From: Gymnopilus junonius
Taxonomy: Eukaryota; Basidiomycota; Agaricomycetes; Agaricales; Galerinaceae
NCBI GenBank assembly: GCA_015501075.1
Contig: JADNYJ010000097.1
Coordinates: 84,228 to 148,227, forward strand
Direction: 5' to 3'
DNA length: 64,000 nucleotides
Below are positions 22,551-34,388 of the stretch, one piece after another. The translations under genes were made by a program, and so were the position numbers. Numbering within the stretch: the first letter of the stretch is position 1; each line of letters opens with the position of its first letter. The notes beneath the pieces are model-generated. The model ran no database searches. It was not told the origin of the DNA and worked only from the letters and a program-made list of their open reading frames with translations.

Positions 22551-24457
22551 TCATTTCGAGATGGGGATGGCTTCGATGGACTGCAAGAAAGTGCTATCCC
22601 CGCCTTCACGTCGATGAATAATAATCACTTTCCATCCAGCGTCTCGAAGTAACTCTTCCATATGGTCTACAGTGCGTTCCTGAGAGTTGAAAAGCAAGAA
22701 CATCTGGAGAAGTTGTCATAAGTTGATGTAAAGCAATGAGAATGGACAGTCTTACATCAATGTCGGCATAATAACCCATCGCATTGACTGCACCATAATT
22801 GGCGAGCAGAGGGGCAGGAGCCTCGCGAGGTACGGCGCCAGCAATACCTTGTCCTCGGTCCGCGCTTGGGTCATGGCAAGCGAATGGCATGATGTTTTCC
22901 ATAATAACCAACTTCGTACTTGGAGACGCAGCGGCCCATAAATTCTTCAAAATCTTCGTACAATACTCATCGGACCAATCGTGAAGGATCTGCTTCAAAA
23001 AGAAGACAGCAACATCCCTTTTTGCCTGTGGCTTAAAGAAGTCTTGGGCTGCGGAGGCGTTAAATGCATGAAAAGGAATGGAAGTCGACAACTCATACCT
23101 TCCAATACGACTCTGCCGGACTTGACGGCGTCTGACATCTTCGTCGACCATAGCTAGAAATTATGTATTGCGACATTAGTAACATTCGACGTAATAATAT
23201 TCGGAACAACTACCTGGCCGGCATCTTTAATCACAGCTGGAAGGTCTTGAACGACAACTTTGAGTTTGGAGAACTCCCTGGCAAGGGGTAGAGCGGAGGT
23301 TCCAACTCCACCACCGACATCAACGACGACAGCGCCGTTAGGAAGGCTCTTCCAGTCGAACGCTAGAAAGCGTTAATTGAATCCTAGTTCGTCAGAAACA
23401 AATCCCGCTCACCATCAAGACTTGCGTCGGCAGGTTGCAAGGCTTGTATCCCTTGCATGCCGATGTTGAAGCGTCGTTGTCTAAAAGCCTCTGCAGGCCG
23501 CTCATAGAACTGCCACATAGTTTCTTTCCTACCCATGGCTCGGGGAAAGGAGACGCATCTGGATCACCAGATTTGGCGGTTGTCGGGTCTATGAGAGTCT
23601 CCCAGGCATAGGCCGAAGCCTTGAATGCTTCATCCAAGCTAAATCGGAGTGGCCATTTAGTTACAGAACACAATTTACATCGCAGTGCCTACTGGTGGGA
23701 GGCAAGCGCAGCCAGTCCAAAAGTATTATCATGTTTCTGTTCTGGACTGGAAATAATTATCACCAATCGGACAGGACATCGAGTAGGCAATACAATATGT
23801 CTCTACTTACTTGGCAATGAGATCCTTGCTGGTTTGAGTGTATCGAGCATGCTGGAAATACGAGTATTGGTGAACACATTTGGCTTAATTTCGAGATAGA
23901 TGTGGTTAATCGCGAGTATGCGGAGAAAACGCCCTGAATTTCAAATGAATTATAACCTTCGAGTAATAAAAACGAGCCCTACCTAGTTTTTGCGGGTCCT
24001 GGCCATTCTTGGCACCAATGTCATTGATGTGCATACCCTAAAAAATTAGAGCAATGCAGATATATCGAGTTTACCCACTCACGTCAGGACCGGCTTCCCG
24101 GAGAATTTCAGTCACATTGGACTCAAGGCATGCACGTATGGCTGCTGCTTTGAAATGCTGCAAAGGTGTGAGTTCTAGATCGGTTCCAACGTAAATAGTA
24201 AATTAGCTCACCCCTCCGACAACGTGATACAAAGTGACCTGAGGAGGAGTGAGAACAGCCGCAAGCTGCAATGCAGCAGCGCTAATCACATTCGCAGCCT
24301 CAGCAGTGACTGGGTCCCCTCGAAAGGCCTCTGTCGAGGGGTGGAAAGGTGCGTATAGATCAGGAATGTCTACGCCATTCGCCTGGCAAGATTCCTCAAG
24401 GCTTGTGAGCGATGTGGATATCAAGTCGAGCAGCTGGCGAGCAGGAGAAGAGGGCAT
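22551..24457 (-). CDS. S-adenosylmethionine-dependent O-methyltransferase
   Basis: Small-molecule O-methyltransferase of the plant/fungal caffeate-OMT type (winged-helix dimerisation domain plus Rossmann domain). It starts MPSSPARQLLDLISTSL and is split by several short introns. Dimerisation-domain motifs include TEILREAGPD and MHINDIGAKNGQDPQKLGR. The SAM-binding glycine motif is VVVDVGGGVGTSALPL. The catalytic histidine is in FFLKQILHDWSDEY, and KLVIMENIMPF follows. The stop follows SIEAIPISK. One frame break at about 23521-23530 (GGAAAGAAAC) lies in an A run; adding one base joins PEPWVGK to MWQFYERPAEAF. Such enzymes methylate hydroxyl groups of aromatic secondary metabolites. No backbone synthase lies nearby, so the substrate is unknown. 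Confidence 0.88.
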
Positions 24458-25188
24458 CTTATTCTTGCGCTTTGAATTCGCTTTCGGGTTTGAGGAGTTG
24501 GTTTTGAAAAAGAAAGAATGCATTGCTGGGTTTTATACTGGAGAAGGGTGCTGTTTCTGGGGGTTCAAATTTGCTACAACTGAGACAAAGATATACCATT
24601 TACCACAACTATAGGCACTGCATCACTTGCTGTTGCCGCGAGTCTTCCGCAGGCACCTTGGGAAAGGAAGCTGTATCATAGAAGGAATGCTGCAAGAAGA
24701 ATGCATCTAGAATGAACTGCCTTCGAGCTTATATGCTACGACCAGCTTCCTTTTTCCAAGTGAATAGTATATATTTGCTTTCAACTGCACTGACTTGGAC
24801 AAGTCTTGGATATGAGCGACGCGCAACTGACCTAGATGTAATCAGGGAAGTTCCAAAGCAGTGCTTCCACCATATGGAGTTTCATTTTGGTAAGTCACCG
24901 TGATCCGTGGACCTGCTGCTCTCGATGATGATCAAAGGGTTGACATCTGAAAACTCCGTGAGGTCCCCCCTAGGTCGGGTACAGCGGGCTACACATGGGG
25001 TCCTGGTCAGGGTCCCCTATACTGTTGCATTTCATTCAATTCACCACCCCCTGTGACCTGTGACCTGCCCGGTGAAATGCCAGGTTCACCAGGTGGGCTT
25101 GGGACCTGTGACCTACCTAAAATTTCACCGGTCTTACAGAGTTGTCATGGTGGACTGGTAGTATGCATCAAAGTAGTTCAATGACTGT
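24458..25188. other. intergenic with short repeats
   Basis: OMT promoter, then from about 25060 a short repeat-rich patch. It has three copies of a CCTGTGACCT-like unit and an imperfect inverted pair (CCGGTGAAAT and AATTTCACCGG at about 25069 and 25126). It may be the eroded edge of a mobile element. No gene recognised. Confidence 0.35.
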
Positions 25189-25430
25189 TGGGGCATAGGC
25201 GACAACCCGAGTATCTGACATTCAGTTGGAGATTGAATACTTACCTTAGATAGTAGGTACGATTGAGATTGTAGTATATAAACAGCTGTCCGAGAAGGAC
25301 GGAATGTAACTGTTCTTGTACCTGAATCCTTACCTTCCTTAAAGGGAAGTTAAAGGGTTTTATTAAATGCTACATATGTAGACTACACCATTGCCAAAGG
25401 GTTATAGGCCCTGGGCTTTAACAACTTCAA
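25189..25430 (+). repeat. possible LTR or TE leader left of the Copia element
   Basis: Begins TGTTGGGGCATAGG and contains a TATA-like stretch (GTATATAAACAG at about 25276), which is LTR-like. It does not match the LTR-like sequence right of the Copia 3' end (41655 onward), so it cannot be confirmed as the partner LTR. Confidence 0.3.
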
Positions 25431-26173
25431 GAGTGTTTAAACCAAGGGGGTCCTGGGCCGTAAATCCCGGAACCTACCCCGGGCGGTTGGTTCGGCTGTC
25501 AGGCCATTAGAAAATTTTGGGAATACCCTCCATAGGGCACGAAATTGGTAGGAAATATGGCTCAGAAGTGACATACCAAAGTGGATTCATGCACAGAGCA
25601 AGTCCTGGATGTATATTTCATAGAGAAAAAGTAATAACTAGTCTGTAGACATGATATTGGAGGTTATTATATAATGATCAGATAAGATCAAGATAAGACG
25701 AAACATAGCCCAGACTACAGGCATAGGAGAGCGACGAAATCTACACTTCGCAGGTCAAAATAGCGACGGAAAGGCATCATATACAAGGGCTGGATGATTG
25801 CTTGTGTGGCCTAAGGGTTGATCCGACTGCCGACGATGTAATTGAATGCAAAAGACCTGGATGTGAGATGAGATGGGTAAGTATTCCTATGATTATTCAC
25901 ATATATTCTCCCTAACAAACTGAATCACTGTTTATCTCATTCTAGTACCATCTAATATGTGTATCCGCAGATCAAGCGCTGCACAATTGGGCTTGCGAGG
26001 CTTGTACGAAGTCCAAGAGTGGACGAGGAGGAAAAGTAGCACAGTGATGATGTCATGTTTCCTAATTTAGATATGCAGATCAATCACGTGAATGGGCGGT
26101 TGGTTCGAGGAGGCCGTTAGAAAAAATATGGAGGATAGTTGACCAATTTATATCCCAGTACCCCCTTGGTTTA
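25430..26173. mobile_element. non-autonomous DNA transposon (MITE-like), 0.74 kb
   Basis: Terminal inverted repeats of about 28 bp share the core GTTTAAACCAAGGGGGT at about 25434 and its exact reverse complement near 26157. Flanking bases are also similar (CAAGAGT versus CAAGGG before the core, CTGGG after it). Inside, GGGCGGTTGGTTCG is repeated directly near both ends. No long reading frame lies within. I could not find matching target duplications. Confidence 0.65.
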
Positions 26174-26246
26174 AACCCTTGCGAATTCAAAGCAAACAGT
26201 GACATCAAATCAATCAAGTCTATATTTATCAAGATCAAGATTCACG

Positions 26247-27619
26247 ATGGCAATTACCAAAGTTGACATACGTGTTGCTCAATCAATCACAAAGCTTCTG
26301 GAATTGCTCAGAGACAGCAACTGGATAGCCTGGAGGACCAGAATGGTTACAGCGCTAAAGGTTTGCTGTGTCCTAGAATATACTAAAGGGACTATTCTGA
26401 AGCCTGGGACAGATGCATCTACAGAGGATTTAGATGCCTGGCACTTTAATGATTCTTATGCTCAGTTGCTGATCCAGATGAACATATCTGATAATCAGCT
26501 TATTCACATGCAGAGCACCCAGACTGCCAAGGAGATGTGGGATAATCTCGCATCAGTCCATGACATCAAGGGCAGTTACATTGCGATTTCTATTCTTCAC
26601 AATCTATTTAAAACTTCCGCAAATGAAGGTGATGACATCATCACACACCTTAACGCACTCAAGAAGTTATGGGAGTGCTCTAATACTATGGACGAGAATA
26701 GTTGGATCCCCAACAATCAATTTAAAATTATCATAGCATTGTCCTTGCCTCCTTCCTGGGACATGTTTACTGATCCATACATTAGTAAGCAGAAAGACCC
26801 AGAAGAGAACAAGTCGAAGCTAAAAATAAAGTCACAATATTTCATCGGTATTCTAATGGAGGAATACTGATGACGCCAGGAACATGGTCTAGCCTCAGAT
26901 CAAATAAATTATGTCAGTGATCCAGGCCAAGGCCAGAAGCACAAACTTGCAAACTGCATTGGTGCAACGGTGTATTCGGGCACTAACGAAGACAAATGCA
27001 AGCACTGTGGTCATGATAATCACAAGACCGTCGATTGCAAATACCTTGGACAGGAGCATTGCTCCCTTTGTGGATGGTTCAGCCATGGTGCTGGGAAATG
27101 CTGCCGCAAGGGGAAGCCAGAGGGTAGCTCAGCCAAACAACCGCAGAAGAAGCAGAAGGTTGGCTAGACCCATCAGACCACATGCACGGAGACTCGGGAT
27201 CCTCAGGAGGATGAGGCATCTGAGGACAGCATGGTAGCATTCATTAATAATATGGAAGATATTCAAGAAGACAGAACAGTAGCTTATAATTTTAGCAACT
27301 ACAATCCCCATAATTACACCAGAATAGATGAGCGAGTTATCTATTATGATTGGCTTGCTGACTTGGCAACAACTTCTCATGTCACAAATCAACATGATGC
27401 ATTCATTACATACAAGCCCCTGAAGAACACAGTAGTTCAAAGCATAGGAGACTTGACTACATGCACTGTAGGGAAAGGAACTATTGAGTTAGAATCAGCA
27501 GCCAATGGACATAAATATATTGTGAGGATTGAAGATGTCCTTTATATCCCTAATAATTGCAACAATCTTATCTCACTTGGCAGATGGGATGCCGGCAGCG
27601 GCTGTTATCTTGGTGGGAA
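26247..27619 (+). mobile_element. Ty1/Copia retrotransposon, 5' half: gag, zinc knuckles and protease
   Basis: The gag reads MAITKVDIRVAQSITKL then NWIAWRTRMVTAL, with the LMNISDNQ-like and AKEMWDNLASVH motifs of Copia gag (UBN2 type). Downstream, after frame breaks, are two CX2CX4HX4C zinc knuckles (CKHCGHDNHKTVDC and CSLCGWFSHGAGKC). A degraded aspartic protease region follows (DWLADLATTSHVTNQHDAF, later DVLYIPNNCNNLISLGRWDA). The usual Asp-Ser/Thr-Gly triad is not intact. The reading stops where the hAT element begins, before any integrase sequence. Non-functional. Confidence 0.88.
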
Positions 27620-30600
27620 CAGTGTTGTAGTCTAAGGCCTTATTAAGGCCAAAATTTTCAGCTAAGTCTTAGGTCTTAGGTACGACTCTTAATTAAGAGT
27701 TTATTTAAGGCATTATTTAAGCCTCGCTGGCCATCATTATGTCAGCCATCAAAGTCGTCACCAGAGCCTTCCAGCTCGCTGTCATCAGGAATTCTCTCTT
27801 CATCAGCTTCCTCATCTGCCAGCAACTCCATGAGGTGAGCCTCTTCCGTGTAACCCTGCCGCCTGCATACCCGCCTCAACTGTACATCGACATCAGTCTC
27901 CTTATGCCCTCCAAATAAGAGATCTAAAGATCTAGGCAGCCACTTCGACCACGCACATCCATAGACAGCATTTGCAAGCTGATTGTTGTCTTCCGCCTCC
28001 GAATCCTGTTCCCGTTCCTTTTGTACCCACTTCGACATTTCCTTATGCCAACCCTGACGAGACTTCACCAGCACTGACCGAGCTCATGTCTGCTCATCGT
28101 CATCTTCACTGCTTGCTTTGTCAACATCTTCCACAAGGTCAGCATATCGTGGGACAGCGAGAAGCTCCAATAGCTTCAATTTCTTGTGGTTTTGTCGCTT
28201 GGCGTGGTCTTCAACAAGGCCTTCTTCTTTGTGTGAAGCATGTATTTCAGCACCGACCTAGGAGGAGGTTAGTCTCTCGATGGTGAGTATTTGCGACACT
28301 TTTTGCACACCTTTGCCATCTTCTCAAGTTTTGGTAATTTTAGTTGGTTCCTGAGCCATGTCTTTTTGATCTTCAGATCGGAGAAATTTCGTTCTAACCC
28401 AGCTTGGTTTACAGACATACTCAGCAAAAGAATTGCAAAGTTTGCAAGTTCAGAAGTGGATGGGATGCTCAAGTACGTCTCCCACATTGCAAGAGGATCA
28501 TCACCCTTGAACTTGGTAAGTATGACCACATCTCATAATCAAAATTCAAAAGCTTACATGGACATCTCGAAATGTTTCCCTGTTCTTCTTCCAGTCTTCG
28601 AATGGCCCTCGCAGGGCCATGTACTTCAGGAACGCTTCTGAGACCTCTTTTTCCTTTGCTGCCTGCATAGTCATGTGCAGAACCTCTTCGTCTTCGGGCA
28701 GTGGGATTTTCGGTGGACGAGAATTGACACATTTGTACATCTAATAGTGAAGGCATCCATGAGTTAGTTGCTATAGAAAATGAATGGGACCGACCTTGAT
28801 AAGAATACTATTGAGGGTAAGTGGACTTGCCCCAGCATTATCGCCAAAATGTGTAAGGCCTTCGAAAGGGTTAAGGATGAGAGCAAGGATGAACATCAGC
28901 TGATCCAGGGCCTTCCATCTCTTCTCAATTCTTTTCAACATACCAGCAGCGATGGTAGGCTTTGAATGTTTCTGAAAATATAAGAATATTCCTGCAAATG
29001 TTAAAAGTGCCTGGTCGGCATGCGTAGCGTCAGATTGGTTCATATTCAGACCAAAGCAGGTGGGCTCAAGATCATCGACAACTGATTGAAGACAACGCCA
29101 AAATGCGCCATCGTCAATGCAGTCACAATGGATGATGGCATCATCCTCAAGCTTCTGCTTCTTCTGCCTGTTTTTTTCAGCCCCAACCTGAGCTGCAATT
29201 ATGTCACCTCGCCTCGATATCACAGCATGTCGCATAGGATCCTTCAGATCAGTTAGGTGATCAAAAGCAATGAAATGAGTATTCCACCATGTCATATTCG
29301 CAACAAGGAAGGCTAGGACCTTGCTGGAGGGATCTCAGCCTGCACCTCATTGAACACCGAATGAACTCGGCCATGGTTCAATACCCATCCAATAAGGTCC
29401 ATTGCATCTTCAGCTACCTCAGCAGCTTCTTCGTTCTCTTCAAAATAATCACCAAGAATGAGTTGGAACTTTCATCTCATTGTTAGCAAACAGATAAGAC
29501 ATCTACTTCAGAAATCACTCACCTGATGTGCACAGCATGGTGGACCAAACAACCACTTGCATTTCAACACCAAGTCCTTCCTTCCTCGTTGACTCCCACC
29601 ATCATTATCACAGCAGAAACCAATGACCCTCACGCCATAAATGTCTTCTGCTTTATCAATCATCTCCATAAATGCCTGACACATTGCCTCTCCATCCTTC
29701 CTGTGTGCTGTTGCCAAAATCAGATCAATAAGATATGTCTTTAAGAAAGCATTGGTGAGTGTACAGTCCAATATACAGTCACCAAAAGACTTACCTTGCC
29801 CCCAACAGTCAGATTTACACTGCTTATTGAATTATGAGATTCATCTTTCCATCCATCCGATGCCATGACTGCATACTTTCCCCGTAATGCCTCCTTCAAG
29901 AGCTTTGTGACAACGGAATTTGCATCATCAAGGAGCCGGCCAGACACCTGCTGGTGAGTTGGTATGACATCTCCAGCAGTCGCATGAAAGAGGTAGAAGA
30001 GCTTGATCACTTCTATATCTTCAACCCAACGAAAAGGCAAGTTGGCAGAGATGGTTGCAGGAGGAACTGGGTCTGGACAATCTTAGCCTGTTCCCCTGAA
30101 AAAGGAACCTGGATTCCATGAAACACTTGAAGCTTAGACTGTTTCAGTGATGCCTCGACTTTGGTAAGCAATTTTCTCTTCTTGGGTTGGCTGTCTTCCT
30201 CATCCTCGGAGTCCTCTGTACTCTCTTCCCAGCTTTCTTCTGCAGCTCTTTAGCCATATTCCTTGCTTCCCTCGATGCATTCAGACATGGATTATTGCCA
30301 CTTTCCCAAGAATGTGCGCGATCATGGGAGCCTTGACCCTGAGTACTCCACCAATGCCCCTTTTACAAGCTGTCAATCAGAACTTTAGGTTTTATTAAGA
30401 CTATCACATTCTAGTGAGTCGTGACTTGCCTTCAATAACCCATGATTCCATTGACAGCTTCGGTTTTCCATCATCGTCAAGCTCGATAGCAGCACCATCA
30501 GGGCGTTCAGCCTCAATACATCCTCGACAGTGAGCACGTTGATGGGACCCATTTTGTTTTGCTCCCTTGATGAAGTGATTCCATAGAGGTCCTTTTCCCA

Positions 30601-30840
30601 TGAGGAGGTACAAGAGGAGGAGTATCGTGCAGCAGATAAATTTGTTGGCAGACCATCAATTGATGATCACTACTGATCACTGCTTTCATCGTACAGTCAT
30701 ATATTATTAGTCAGTTACCCCATTATGACTCTAAGACTTAGTTAAGGCTTAGAATGCCATTGGATATTTATTAAGCCTTAGTCTTAATATGTATTTAGCC
30801 CTTAAACCTTATTAAGAGATAAGTCTTCACTACAACACTG
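27620..30840 (-). mobile_element. autonomous-type hAT DNA transposon, 3.2 kb
   Basis: The ends are inverted: CAGTGTTGTAGT at 27620 and its reverse complement ending at 30840, a typical hAT terminus. Inside is a hAT transposase on the minus strand. The 8-bp flanks (GGTGGGAA left, TCCTAGGC right) do not match, so the usual target duplication is absent. Left of it the Copia sequence ends in protease; right of it Copia resumes just before the reverse transcriptase. Confidence 0.85.
27742..30613 (-). pseudogene. hAT transposase, interrupted
   Basis: A cut-and-paste transposase of the hAT superfamily. In order: a BED-like zinc finger near the N-terminus (GPLWNHFIKGAKQ, HCRGCIEAERPDG), PFRWVEDIEVIKLFYLFHATAG, KYAVMASDGWKDESHNSI (first catalytic Asp region), IGFCCDNDGGSQRGRK (second Asp region), a helical insertion (MTWWNTHFIAFDHLTDLKDP), and the C-terminal dimerisation domain (STSELANFAILLLSMSVNQA, then ERNFSDLKIKKTWLRN). 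Short introns explain some gaps. Frame breaks and a stop near 29290 suggest it is not fully intact. The acidic tail ends in GSGDDFDG. Confidence 0.85.
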
Positions 30841-32288
30841 TCCTAGGCAAGGACTGAGATCTAATCCCCCACCACCTGCACCGCAGAAACCCCGTGCCAG
30901 TTCATCAGGGGGAGCTGCTGGTGATGCTCCAAGAAGGAGCACTCGTGAGAGTAAAAGTATGCAAAAAGAAGGGAACATATACCCTCCTGGTACAGCCACC
31001 GATAGAGATCACCAGCATAGATTAGACATAACTGGATCTGCTCCAAATTTGTCTATGGCCTCTAGTGACCATGTGGCTGAGTACCCGTACAATCCCAATA
31101 TGGGAGCGGAAGGGGGAGCACATTGGCATGCCTATTTACTTTCTAAGGTAATTTCCAATAGTGCACTTCCAGATCCATTGAACGTCCGAAATTGGACTAG
31201 TAAAGATCTTAGACAGCTACCTGCCGATCAACAACAGGAATGGCACAAGGCTCAATTTGAAGAATTAGAGGCCCTTCATAAACAAAAAGTTTATGAGCTT
31301 GCTGACCTACCTCCAGGCCGAAAGGCCATCAAAAATCATTGGGTTTTTGATATCAAGTCTGATGGACATAAAAAAGCCTGTCTAGTTGCCAAGGGTTTTT
31401 CCCAAATAGAAGGCTAGACTATGATGAGATCTTCTCACCAGTTGTCCAGTTTGAGTCAGTCCAACAATCTAGCCTTAGCACACTTGAGAAATGGTGTATA
31501 GAGTCCCTTGATGTCAAATCAGCTTTCCTATATGGGAAACTTGATGAGGAGATATATATGGAACAGCCTGATGGCTTTACCATAAAGGGACAAGAGAAGA
31601 AAGTACTCTGCCTGCTCAAAGCTATCTATGGGCTAAAACAAGCTGCATGTGCATGGTGGTCTGAACTTGATCACTCCCTTAAAGAGCTCAGTTTCACATG
31701 CCTGTATGCTGATGCTGGCATATTTGTCGCAAGACATAGCGACGGGACCCTTGTCATTATGTTGGCATATGTTGATGACATTATCGTCACAGGTTCTAAC
31801 ACCGAGTTAGTCCGACAGAAGAAGCAGCTATTTATGACTGCATGGGAATGTTGAGACCTAGGTGTATGTCAGGAGTTTCTCTGCATGAGAATCAGGTACA
31901 TTAAAGGCAAGACCTACATCGATCAAATGCTGTACCTTAATAAGATTCTTACATGCTTCAGAATGATGAATGCAAAAGTGGCACAGACTCCATTACCTAC
32001 CAGGTATAAGCCAGAACCCTTTACAGGCACAAGTTCGGCTTCACTTCAGTCAGAGTATCAATCGGTGATTGGTTCCCTGCTATATTTAATGCTAGGAACA
32101 TGACCTATATAGCCTTTGCTGTAACACAGATGGCTAAGTTCACTGCAACCCATCTGATGAACATCTGAACCATGCTAAATATATCATGTGCTACCTTGTT
32201 GGTATGTGCAACTATGCACTTGTGTTCGATGGAAACAGCGATAAAGGCTTGTATGCCTACTGTGATGCCTCATATGGTGATGACAGAA
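30841..32288 (+). mobile_element. Ty1/Copia retrotransposon, reverse transcriptase and start of RNase H
   Basis: Copia pol resumes in the linker upstream of reverse transcriptase (DAPRRSTRESKSMQKEG). Conserved steps follow: HKQKVYELADLPPGRKAIK, HWVFDIKSDG, LVAKGFSQ, LDVKSAFLYGKLDEEIYMEQ, KAIYGLKQA, and the catalytic LAYVDDIIVTG. RNase H begins with GLYAYCDASYGDD and is cut by the Gypsy insertion. Frame breaks occur near 31417 and 32150, and TGA stops sit at 31852 and 32101 where relatives have arginine. The integrase that should lie between protease and reverse transcriptase is absent. Confidence 0.88.
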
Positions 32289-32300
32289 CAGAGCAGATAC

Positions 32301-32766
32301 AGTTATATACAGCGCCTCCGACCAACTCCGATCTCTGACTATACGAACTCCGACCTCATGATCCCCTCGAAGTACTACAAGTCCCGGAACACGTAGACAC
32401 TTAGATTACACGTAGCTAGTCAACTCCGAGTAGGCAGAGTAACTTACACGTCTGCCTGCTCACTAGTACACGTACGGTCTCGCTTAGTTTCCTCCGTAGT
32501 ATAAAAACCTTAGAACTATTATTAGGTACCTTAGTTCGTATATTGTTCATTAATCAATCCACGCTCTCTACTCCGCTCTCTCTCCGATCCGACTCCGAAA
32601 TTCGAGACAACGTCCAGACAACGGAGCGCAACACACACGTTGAAGCTGAAGTCTCAACCCTACGTCTACATAGTTACGCTAAGACCAACTCCGACACCGA
32701 CGTACTCCGACGTAGCTCGACGTGGATCCCTCTGCCTACTCTGCCCTTCTTCACGAGAACTTAACA
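32301..32766 (+). repeat. Gypsy 5' LTR
   Basis: About 466 bp, nearly the same as the 3' LTR. It runs from GTTATATACAGCGCCTCCGA to GAGAACTTAACA and has a TATA-like GTATAAAAACC and CpG-rich downstream half. Differences from the 3' LTR are mostly single-base gaps and CpG transitions. Confidence 0.88.
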
Positions 32767-32803
32767 GTATATATGAACTCATACCACTTCTGGACTCCTG
32801 ACT

Positions 32804-34071
32804 ATGCCCACCACAACATCCCATACTACTGCCAACTCCCGTGCAGCCAGACAAAATGAATCCCGCACCATCGTGATTCAGAATGTCAGAGACTACCCTG
32901 ACTGTCCAAACACACAACCTCCGACCCACCTAACTCCTTTACCCTCAGTACCCTCATCAATGAGACAAACCAGTCCCAACCCGTTGCCATCCCCTGGTGG
33001 TGAACCCGACCCCGACGATGATGGCAATGATTTTGACCACCACTCTGATCACTCCGATCATTCCGATCACAACTCCGACTATGACCCCACTCCAAATCTC
33101 GCTGAAGCCATGATGCTCATGACCAAAGAGCTCAGGCGTCGCGATAGCCCTAAGGTTACCAAGACCAAAGCCCATGAGCCTGACACCTTTGATGGCTCTG
33201 ACACCCAGAAACTCAACGGTTTTATTTTACAGTGTAACCTCTACTTCCAAAACAACTGTGCCTACACCGCTGATGAAGACAAGGTTATGTTCGCCCTCTC
33301 CTATCTTCATGACCTTGTGATGGAATTTTTTGAGCCTGCAATACTGGACTCAACAACTATTGAACCATGGATGGACAACTGGCAAGCCTTTATTGGTGTG
33401 CTGAAGTCTGAATTTGGTCCATTCAATCTGACCTCTGATGCTCTGTAGCCCTCGAAAACTTGAAGATGCCTGAGAACCAAAGGATCATCAAGTACAACGT
33501 GGAATTCAAGCGCTTGTCTATTCGATCGTGCTGGGACAGCGTCGCTCTCTGACACCGCTACTACTCCGGTCTGGCGGAATGCATCAAGGACGTTATGGCT
33601 AGCCATGGCAAGCCACAAACTCTCGAAGACCTTCAAGAGCTTGCCCAGGATATCGACACTCATTACTGGGAATGCGTCTGCAAGAAGCCACGACAGGACA
33701 AGAATGCACAAAGGTCCTCCGACAAACTGTCCGATCGTACCTCCGACAAGTCCTCCGACAAACGTTCAAACCACAACCACGGCAATAACAACAACAACAA
33801 TAAGTCCTCGCAATCCTCTTCCTACCGCAAGAACAACTCGGGCAACTCCTCCAGCTCGAAAACCTCCAACTCCATCTCCGACAAACTTGGCAAGGATGGC
33901 AAGCTGACCACCGAAGAATGCAAACGCCGCTTCGACAACAATCTCTGTCTCTTCTGTGGGTCGCTTGGACACTGAGCTAGCGAGTGTCCGAAGTCCACTT
34001 CCTCTGCCTCCAAGGCAAAAGCACGCACCGCCAAAGTTTCGAATCCCAGCACCGAGGATTCAAAAAAATAG
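32804..34071 (+). pseudogene. Gypsy gag
   Basis: Capsid-nucleocapsid polyprotein. Disordered acidic N-terminus with an Asp-His-Ser repeat (HHSDHSDHSDHNSDYDP), then the retrotransposon gag fold (SDTQKLNGFILQCNLYFQNN, EFFEPAILD, FIGVLKSEFGPFN), then an Asn/Ser-rich linker and one CCHC knuckle (CLFCGSLGH...ASECP). A one-base slip near 33448 breaks the fold. TGA stops at 33550 and 33973 replace expected arginines; the second lies inside the knuckle. The frame ends at TAG 34069-34071 directly after seven A residues. Confidence 0.85.
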
Positions 34072-34388
34072 TCAGTGGTCCTCATCCCTTCGCACACACT
34101 GGGGATCGCGTTGACACTGGCTGTGTGCATACGAAGGAAGTAAGGCTCAATGCGTCCGCTCTTTCTGACCCCGACTCTCTCTGACTCTCATTAACATCTC
34201 CACTCCGACCCGACCTTAAGTCACTAACGTTAATTGACTCTGGCTCTAGCCATTGTTTTGTTGATACCCTTTTTATCCATTCTAATAATTTACTCCCTTC
34301 TCCGATCGATCCGGTTAAGCTCAAACTGATTGATGGCTCCTACGGCAACATGATTACTGAAACCCTCTCCATCCCGATTACATTACGA

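Noticed and set aside
11283..24457. Secondary-metabolite gene cluster (aldo/keto reductases plus O-methyltransferase)
   Set aside because: No polyketide, peptide or terpene synthase, no P450 and no transporter in between; a NACHT and a BTB gene separate them.
25189..25430. 5' LTR of the Copia element
   Set aside because: LTR-like in character but unlike the sequence at the Copia 3' end, so listed only as a possible LTR.
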